Shown: in pieces, positions 57,001 through 64,000 of the stretch
How the letters are laid out: each line of letters starts with the position of its first letter
Position numbering within the stretch: position 1 is the first letter of the stretch
DNA from: Cristatella mucedo
Taxonomy: Eukaryota; Bryozoa; Phylactolaemata; Cristatellidae
Direction of reading: 5' to 3'
Assembly (NCBI GenBank): GCA_009760855.2
Contig: WPIO01000092.1
Span: forward strand, 707,501 to 771,500
Length of the DNA stretch: 64,000 nucleotides
Notes under the pieces: generated by a model
What the model was told of the DNA's origin: nothing
Database searches by the model: none
The model's input: the letters and a program-made list of their open reading frames with translations, nothing else
Made by a program: the position numbers and the translations under genes

Positions 57001-59983
57001 TCTGGAAAACAGGTGTTTTACTAGTAATTAAAATTGGCCAGGGTTAGACGGTTACTTAAACGGCCTGGATTAGCTACCGAGGTCCTCGCAAACTCTCGCT
57101 CAGCTTCCCTTCTTTCTTTCTTTGTCAAAGATTCCTGAAAGAGTTATCCGTAAGTAGATTAAAGCACCAATTGACAAGAGAATACATTTTCAGAGAAAAA
57201 TTTCAGGGTGAATTCAAGCGGCTGTGGCACGTGCCCCGGACAGTGCTCCCCTCTGTGCAACCGATGAGCACGTCCACGTGCAGCATTAATAGCAGGAATG
57301 TCGCTGTCCTCGAGCTCCTACGTTCACCAGCTGCCTTCGTCACTATTAATCGCTATATCGTATTTGAACGACTGAGAGCAAAGATCAGTGCGTCAGACGA
57401 GTCTCTCCCACGTGGCTCAAATCTTACTCTTCCGATCTTGTTTAATCCGTATCTTGTGGGAGTCACGTGTCGCACACCAGATTATTCCCCTGTGGAATCT
57501 CACAAGGGTCAGTCCTCGGTGCTTTGCTGTCGTCCATTTATACTGAGCCTCTAGGAAAAGTGAATCGGGCCCTTTGAATAGGCTTTTACTTTTATGCTGA
57601 CTATGCTCAGCTGTATAAATTAGCTGTTCCATTCCTCCGCTAAAAGACAGTTGGCGACAGAAGCTTTAGCTCTGCAGGTCCTAGACTGTGGAACTCGCTT
57701 CCACAGCTCTTACGCAACGACAACTAACTCTCCTACTGCCGACTATGGCTCATTCTTTTTAGCGGTCCTGAGCTGCTACTTCCATGCAACTCACTACCTC
57801 AACTGCTCTCCTGATTCTGCTATGCTTCACACTTTCTCTTTGCTGCGTGAGAAGAAGTCTGTTGGCTACCGAATGCGTACCGAAAGCCGCCTAGGCTGTG
57901 AGTGCGCTATACATAGTCTTTACGACTTTGTGGAGTTACAGGCGGAAATACATATATACATATATTTGTCGTTAAAACCTTCTGCAGCGAATAATAAACC
58001 GAACGCTTGTCTTGTAGATATTCTTCCTGGATGTTAGCAACTTTCCTTAGATTTAACAGCGATAAAACAGAGCTGCTACATGTAGGATACCCCAGGCATG
58101 TGGCTGGACTCGAACGCTTTGCAGGTGATGGGACGCTATTATGCGACCATCATCACGTGCTCAGAATGTAGGTATCGTCTTCAACCGCTGTCTAAATTCT
58201 GAAAGTTCGTTAGGAAAATTGCTTCCACAGCTCGCCATCACGTCTAATTCCTATCTGAGATTAGATAGTCTTCCACGATGGGTTGAAAAGAATTTAATAA
58301 GCTTTTTGGTTCTGCCTCGGCTAGATTATTGTAATCCCTTGTGGCTGTGCTACCGAAAATACCCACTAGGCACTGCAGCCGGTGTTATATATGGCTGCAA
58401 GGCTAGTTTACAGATCCCAGAGGTTTGATCACGTGTCTCATTTGATGATCACATCAACTTTGCAGTCAAGTCTGTCTACTTTCAGCTACGTAACATTGTA
58501 AAATTCGGCTTTGCTTAGACAAAGATGCTATATCTAAATTAGTTCATGCATCTATGAAATCCCGTCTCGACTTTTGTAACTCACTGCTTGCTGGTCTACC
58601 GACCTGTGCAATCATACGCTTACAGTTGTTGCAAAACTCTGCAGCTAGGGTCGTCTTTGGTGAGCGTCGCAGTTGCCACATCCACACTGCTGCTCGCCGA
58701 CCTGCATTGGCTCCCAGTCAAGCTGCGCATCGACGTCAAGGTTCTGTCACTCAGTTTTAGGTTCATTCATTCTTAGGCTCCAGCAGGCCTTTAAGATATA
58801 ATCCTCCACCAGGCTAAGCATCGTACTATCACTAAGCATCTCTTTCTGAATCTAGTCGTCTAATACACCTTGCACGTGCCTCAAATCCTTTGGAGACCGT
58901 GCCTTTAGTTCGTATGCTCCCAACGCATACAACTCACTTCCGATTGGTGTCATTACATCCCTTGACTTGACATATATAAAGACACTAAAGAGCATCTATT
59001 TATCATATAATTGTCCATGTGAATCTACATTTGTGTGCCTTTGGATGGTGACATTGTGCATGCTTCCAATGCCATACTTTCATGCTGACCTTGTTTATGT
59101 GACCTCTAACCGCTATACTTGTTGTCATTGAGCATGCTATCACTAACCACGACCATGCTGCCTTAGCGCATATTTAAATGGCATAGAAAAAGATTAAGTT
59201 CTCAGAGCGCACTATACAAACATATTGTTATAATAACAGACTATGGACGGTTTGCTCGTTGATCAATGGATAAAGAGTAAAGTTCTTTTGCTTACCCACA
59301 AGGCCCACCACGGCTTGGCTCCTTAACACGTAGCTGAACTGCTGCATGAGTTCCAGCCTCCTTGTGCCATCAGGTTCTGCGTTGAAAATAAATTAGCTGT
59401 TACAATTCTCTGCTTAAAGATCGTTGGTGACAAAGCTTTTGCTCTGCAGGTCCTAGACTGTGGAACTCACTTCTATAGCCCTTAGTCAATTAAAAATTTT
59501 CTCCTGCTGCTGAGTGCATCTTTTCCAGCCATCTAAGCAGCTACTTCCGTGCTACTCACTACCTCAAGTGCCCTCCTGACTCAGCTATGCTTTCCACTTT
59601 CTCCTTATCGTGTGAGTTGACGTCTGTTGGCTACCTACTGCGAGCCGAAAGCAGCGTAGGCTTCTAGTGGGCTATGCAAACTGTCTTGCCTAACATTCAC
59701 GTAGTCTTTTTGGCTTTGTGGAGTTACAGAAGGAGATGCATCAATGTATACCCATATACATACCTAAGTTTTAACACAGGTACTTTTGACTGATCGTAAT
59801 CTTGCGATTACACGAGAAAAATAAGCCAGCAGAGTGAATACTTGCATAATTTCTCGACTTGCATTGTAAAAATGTACGAAAAACTTTCTATCATTTCAGA
59901 TTCGCGTTAATGTGGCACTGGAACTGAAAAGCAACAGAGGAGAAACCGTGGCATGCATCATGTTCCCTGGCGAAATATGCTAA
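54021..59983 (+). CDS. NPC2: NPC2 sterol-binding protein (ML domain), four coding exons
   Basis: Exons: 54021-54102, 54237-54344, 56148-56320, 59900-59983 (intron phases 1, 1, 0; all GT-AG). The product has 148 residues, the usual NPC2 length (human 151). NPC2 binds cholesterol in the lysosome lumen and hands it to NPC1. Residues 1-21 are a signal peptide (FALSALYWLLLVAAPVMG); the mature start INFKDCGSK is diagnostic. Then KSVDIQPRPEGSCIFHKGT, a sequon N56-M-T, VLGSWIPFKLPESNGC, LGIACPVAAGEEYTMSLSIP and IRVNVALELKSNRGETVACI. Cys27, 47, 93, 99 and 140 fall at the human positions, but Cys42 is Arg, and an extra Cys148 is the last residue. The donor of exon 3 (AAG|GTATCG) is weak. Introns 2 and 3 are filled with LINEs. 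Identity is secure; a recently duplicated paralogue in the same family would look alike. Confidence 0.93.
55010..55186 (+). mobile_element. LINE-A2 3' end in NPC2 intron 2
   Basis: Same order as 16253-16432: GTGACTCGTCCTTTGTG, CTGCCTGCTGCTTAAGG, AAAGTGCC...GGGCGATAT, ATTATT. Confidence 0.7.
55725..56012 (+). mobile_element. LINE-B 3' end in NPC2 intron 2
   Basis: AACTACAACTACTCTACTAC, TCTTTGTTGCGTGAGACGAA, GTTGGCTACCG, ending GGAGTTACAGACGGATATACA. Confidence 0.88.
56690..57612 (+). mobile_element. LINE linker and RT in NPC2 intron 3, left part
   Basis: Parallels 47960-48800: AATAAGGTCTAGTAAAAAAG, RT start, NVAVLELLRSPAAFVTINRY (motif A heavily mutated), ending in the FADD-like codons YFYADYAQLY at about 57611. 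Confidence 0.78.
57613..57975 (+). mobile_element. LINE-B 3' end nested in the LINE RT
   Basis: KLAVPFLR codons follow directly on QLY of the host LINE; the 3' UTR ends in GGAGTTACAGGCGGAAATAC with an ATACAT-type tail, after which the host LINE resumes. Confidence 0.85.
57976..58435 (+). mobile_element. LINE RT/C-terminal in NPC2 intron 3, right part
   Basis: Resumes with SAANNKPNACLVDIL (consensus DKLNACLEDI), then HVAGLERFAGDGTLL, RPSSRAQNVGIVFNRCLNSE, and LPRLDYCNPLWLCY. Matches 48840-49235 and 34980-35300. Confidence 0.78.
58440..59240 (+). mobile_element. LINE-A-like copy in NPC2 intron 3
   Basis: KSRLDFCNSLLAGLPTCAII, RLQLLQNSAARVVFGERRSC, ADLHWLPVKLRIDVKVLSLS, PWRPCL-type frameshifts, 3' UTR, a weak hairpin and ATTGTTATAATAA. 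Confidence 0.85.
59275..59750 (+). mobile_element. Diverged LINE-B 3' part in NPC2 intron 3
   Basis: LTHKAHHGLAP-like start, ELLHEFQPPCAIRFCVENKL in broken frame, the GTCTGTTGGCTACC block, ending GGAGTTACAGAAGGAGATGCAT. Confidence 0.82.
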
Positions 59984-60110
59984 GCAAGCCAACTTCAAGA
60001 GAATTAACCAATGCACTCTTTCGCATGGCATGAACTTCATCAAAGTAACATGATGAATGAGCAGGCACCGATCGGTCTCACTGCTGTGACCAGCCACAAC
60101 TTGCCATGAC

Positions 60111-60116
60111 AATAAA
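60111..60116 (+). terminator. Poly(A) signal AATAAA of NPC2
   Basis: The first AATAAA after the TAA, 128 nt downstream. Confidence 0.7.
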
Positions 60117-60119
60117 GCG

Positions 60120-60777
60120 AAGAATGTGATCACAAATGTCAAAGCACGTGCCAATTGCCCTGCACCAAAGAATTGCACTGCACTGCTAGGAAAACCAGTG
60201 GTCCTTCATGCTAAGCACTAATACCAAGTCTCTGCTTAAGCAAAATCTCAGCAATATTAGACATTTTTACGTTCGGCGCTAAGCCCAGTGCAAACAGGAG
60301 TACTGACAGGCTATAGCCTCCTTATGCCGGATGAAAGAGATGTGCCATCCACTGTGCTTGGCTAATTTAGGAAACGTGAAGGTTTGGTTCCATTAAAACG
60401 TCTAACTCCCTAAGCAATTCATGGCTAAAAATCCTGGTTGGGAGGGGTATCGAGAAGCAGTAGAGCCTCTAAGCCTAATGCGTCTATGGTGTGGCCGTGG
60501 GCATTCAGTAAACCACTTGGCTAATACAGACAGCTAGATCAAAGCCGGTTCGCGACTAAGGTGCACGTTTTCCCATTGCTTGTTTTCCCATTGTTTTCCC
60601 CATTGCCTTCAGACTAAGACTAAGACTAAGACTAAGCTAACCAGTTGGGCGGTCCTTGTCCATTCAGCATCATTACTGCATTCCTGCAGGGCCTGGCTTT
60701 ATCATGTTGCCTGAAGTTTCTTTGTGCCTTCGAGCACTTGCCCTTGCGGTATGAGACTGGGTTGCATCAAAAATGAA
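60120..60777. other. Unassigned stretch downstream of NPC2
   Basis: A short (GACTAA)n run lies near 60611-60636. No ORF or mobile element recognised. Confidence 0.45.
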
Positions 60778-60980
<203 letters not shown>

Positions 60981-60984
<4 letters not shown>

Positions 60985-61904
60985 ACCGTTGCCGACTCGC
61001 TTGACAAAAAGTTCTTCAGATTGCATGCTGTTTTCTAGCTCCATCGCTTTTGGCAAGACATTTGCATTGGTTACATGCACAATGTAACCCTCCTCTGGTC
61101 TACACAAAATGATAGAGAGCTCACAAGAGACTGCACAAACAGTCAGATGCCGCATTTGGTCAGTTTTATAAGTTAGCTCTGCCCGACGTAAATGCACCAT
61201 TCTCTAGAGAATGCAGCATCCTCTGGCCTTACTGGTTAATTAGCTGGTCTACCCTACTTGGTCTCTGCAAGCAGCCTTCAGGTGCTCTCTTATAAAACAC
61301 TTTTGGGCGCCTGCCGCTTCGCAATCCGCAGTCACCTTGTGAATGACTCAAGCGTGAGCAGCAAGTCACGTTGCAGCAACCTCCGCCGCCCAGGGTTCAT
61401 TTGGCGCCTTCACTGCATACAATGCACGGTCGCGTAGACAGCTAAGCACAAACGCCGATGTCAGTATCAGCTGAATTTAGGAGTGACGACCAATCGAAAG
61501 CAGCGGCGCATCTCAAAAGCTCGGCAGTAGCAGTAGCACTTGCTCCACCAAAGCTTTCATTTCTGCATCCTTGTATCGGTCAGAAGAAACAATCGTTCTC
61601 TCATGCTTCGTCCAGGAAAATTCCGAATTCGCTCATACGAGCGTGGCACTGCCGTTCACAAAGGCAGAAATAAACTCGCCACTGCGCAGGTCTAGCGCTT
61701 GGGGATTATGGGCACAGCTTCAGCGCGTATGGAGTTTTCCAAAGCTGTGAGCATCTCGCTAAACATGCACTCTATTTTGGCTCTTTCTGGACCTTTTGAT
61801 TGCCTACGAAAGCCCGGGGTTTCTACTAACCAGCGGCCGTGAGACTTCTGTGCTTTTGCACGCTTGTCTATTTAATAATTATGTGTTTTTTGATGCTTGC
61901 CAAA
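60981..61904. other. Unassigned stretch with a 73-codon minus-strand frame
   Basis: Before it enters the GA repeat, the minus-strand frame (61200-60982) reads MVHLRRAELTYKTDQMRHLT...LPKAMELENSMQSEELFVKR, which is protein-like but unmatched. A plus-strand frame at 61458-61673 ends at AATAAA and has no domain. Confidence 0.25.
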
Positions 61905-62022
61905 TCATTATATTTTGCTTTACATTAACTATTTGTTACTTCTTCTCTTACTGGGAATTGTAAAGTGACTGCCTAGAGATTAAGTTCTCTCAAGGTGCTA
62001 CATGGAATACTTACTATTATTA
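61905..62022 (+). repeat. Diverged LINE-A-type 3' end
   Basis: GTAAAGTGACTGCCTAGAGATTAAGTTCTC...AGGTGCTACATGG then ATTATTATT. Confidence 0.55.
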
Positions 62023-62539
62023 TTTAAAGTCTCCTATACCTGAAGGTACAAGGAACACAGTAAACTTGTTGCTGGCTGGCATGCTCTACGCAGTCACGAA
62101 ACCCTTTTCAAATCTTGTTCACATCCTTGCAGTTGTCCTCTCCATCCTTCAATCGTTCACCGAAATTTTGGCCGATGCCGGCATCGTGGAGACCAGGACT
62201 TCCGGCTTCAGAATGAAATAATGCTTTGGTCTAGGAAGATAAATCGCCAGGGAATGCTCAACGCTGCAGGCCACCGTCCTGCCACTCCTCTGTGCTTAGA
62301 TTAGGCAATAAGCCAGTGTGCCCGGCTTAGGACTCCAGCCCACAACTCACTTGGTTCTTGAACTGCGAGTTACTTGCCGTCGGGCTAAGATCCAGGCACC
62401 TATGAAATGAGACAATCGTTCTGCTGTCAGCCGAGGAACATTGCCGAAATCAGGAATTGATTAGACAAGAGTACGACCGCCAAACGTGTTGACGAGTTTG
62501 CGACACCAGTTCTAGATGGTTTCAATCATCTTTATTCAG
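62023..62539. other. Unassigned stretch
   Basis: Nothing recognised. Confidence 0.4.
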
Positions 62540-62780
62540 TACTCGTGGCATGTACCCTTAATCCTCTGCAACTGGTGCAAAACTCGGCAGCTGGTTTGGT
62601 CTGTTGCAAACGATATAATCGTCACAGCACCCACTGGATCGTCTGATCCTCGATTGCGCCTTATCGAGCATCGAATCAACATCAAGATCCTCTCTTTGGC
62701 TAACAGATTGCGTCACGAGCTTGAACTATCCTATCTCCTTGTACACCTGCCTGCGTTAGCAGATAACTATTGAACCTAGT
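62540..62780 (+). mobile_element. Old LINE C-terminal fragment
   Basis: LCNWCKTRQLVWSVAND parallels LQLVQNSAARLVCRE across frames, then IEHRINIKILSLANRLRHEL parallels VEQRIQSKVLTLTHKARHGL. Confidence 0.6.
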
Positions 62781-62959
62781 AGCGAGAACGACGATATTTT
62801 CTCATTGGCTTAATTATCAAGCACTTGCACTATTTCTTTCTCCTTTGCGTTTAATCTGCTTAACTGGACAAAATATTAAATGATACGATGCAATGCTGCC
62901 AGTGACTTTTTAAGAAGGATCAGATCGATATTGTAGAGTTGCCTTCGCATATTGAAAGA

Positions 62960-64000
62960 ATGAATTATCAGAAAATATCACTCGCTGTTCAAATGTTACC
63001 ACTCGACTAAAATTGCTCGCCTCCGTATGAACAGCGACATCCTGTGTAGCAGTTATGACAGGAATATCACTGCCCTAGCCATACTGGATCTATCAGGTGC
63101 GTCCGACACTATTGATCACGACATTCTACTTAAAGATCGAGAACAACGATTGGTCTTGCAGATGAGGCGTCGGTGCTGTTCAAATCATACTCTTCCGATC
63201 CTGCTTAATCCGTGTCGTGTCACCACACGACATAGACTATACCTTCAAGTCAAGTCTCGTCCACCACACCGGTCACCTGTGGAGTCCCCTAAGGGTCCGT
63301 TCTCGGTCATTAACTGTTCTCCGCTAACAATAAACCTCCGACTAATGATTCGGGCACAAGGGATATGCACGTGATCACTTCTATGATGACGATACTCAGC
63401 CGTATTTTTGTTTAAACTTTCGGAATCTACTGCAGTGACTGATAAACTAAATGACTGCCTTGCAGACTTTCGATCCTGGATGTCGGTCATTTTCCTTAAA
63501 CTAAGAAACGATACAGCCAAACTGCTACTCACAGGGCACCCTAAGCGTGCCGCTGGACTACTAAGGAACTTTCTCGGCTAATGGGTGATTCTGTAGTGCA
63601 ACCGCCCTCGTGTGCTCGAAAATTAGGAGTCGTACTTGATAACTGCTTAAATTTAACATTAAGGAGACTGTCTCCACAGCTGGCAATCCCGATCGATCCT
63701 TAATAATAACAATAATAATGCACTTGATAAAGCGCCCTCAGAGAACTCAATCTCTCTCTAGGCGCTTTACATTTGCTGCAAAGGGAAACGCAATTGAATG
63801 GTGAGCAAAATCATGCTTGATAAGCAAACAAAAGAGATTAGGGATTATCCATCACGGTGGCTTGCAAAAATTTAACTAGCTCCGTGGTTTTGTCTAGGCT
63901 GGATTACAGAAACTCCAATTTGGCAGGCCTACCGAAAAGAGCCATTGGGCCAGCCGCTGCAGCTGCTGATGGCTGCAGCTGCAAGGCTATCTAACCAATC
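62960..64000 (+). mobile_element. LINE RT to C-terminus, with nested insertion
   Basis: NITALAILDLSGASDTIDHD followed by ILLK (motif A), YDDDTQPYF-like (FADD box), MSVIFLKLRNDTAKLLLTGH, KLGVVLDNCLNLTL, then after a 123-bp insertion IRDYPSRWLAKI and LDYRNSNLAGLPK. It runs off the window. Confidence 0.82.
63704..63826 (-). mobile_element. Short LINE-A 3' end nested in the LINE
   Basis: (ATT)n, a perfect AAAGCGCC...GGCGCTTT hairpin and about 50 bp of adjacent 3' UTR, inserted where the host LINE reads ...RSLSKIR. Confidence 0.88.

Noticed and set aside
59891-60178. Minus-strand ORF with a signal-peptide-like start
   Set aside because: Antisense to NPC2 exon 4 and its 3' UTR; the sense strand has a clear gene and the hydrophobic start is likely coincidence.

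Overview
This 64 kb window looks like genomic DNA from an animal, most likely an invertebrate. It has GT-AG introns, a recognisable NPC2 gene split into four exons, many decayed LINEs of the CR1/L2 type (endonuclease plus reverse transcriptase), tRNA-derived SINEs, an LTR retrotransposon and many microsatellites. Nothing bacterial was seen: no operons, no CRISPR, no rRNA or tRNA genes. The species cannot be named from this sequence alone. By the bounds given here, LINE-derived sequence covers about 24 kb, more than a third of the window.

Host genes are few. (1) A two-exon plus-strand gene (coding 5482-7436) encodes a 160-residue protein with a four-cysteine zinc-ribbon-like N-terminus and a SAM domain. 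It lies beside a strongly CpG-rich stretch (2590-4340). (2) A minus-strand gene contributes its last two coding exons (20891-20290); they resemble the second half of a galectin fold. (3) NPC2 (coding 54021-59983, plus strand) encodes a secreted or lysosomal sterol-binding protein of 148 residues, with a TATA box, four exons and a poly(A) signal. A few weaker single-exon candidates are listed with low confidence (2224-2580, 14335-14642, 36827-36989, 43260-43415, 45196-45294).

The rest is a transposon graveyard. LINE-A ends in a conserved hairpin followed by (ATT)n; its longest copy is 24730-27300, and several plus-strand copies share nearly identical 3' ends. LINE-B ends in (ATTAC)n; good copies lie at 12320-12815, 27796-28660 and 39535-40112. 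Older relatives (LINE-A2, LINE-C and other RT or endonuclease pieces) fill 19585-20230, 21250-21960, 30145-33190, 45295-49235, 56690-58435 and 62960-64000. SINE1 joins a tRNA-like head to the LINE-A-type hairpin, so it probably borrows the LINE-A machinery. SINE2 has a different body.

The most unusual locus is 30726-32899. It is an LTR retrotransposon with a perfect 5-bp target duplication (CTATG), inserted into an older LINE. The central part of its 5' LTR has been replaced by a fold-back module: inverted arrays of a roughly 13-nt GGACATTTCCCCC-like unit flanking a TTTAGGG-like array and CA/TA microsatellites. A second theme is that hairpin-plus-(ATT)n tails of only 70-125 bp recur as separate insertions inside other LINEs.
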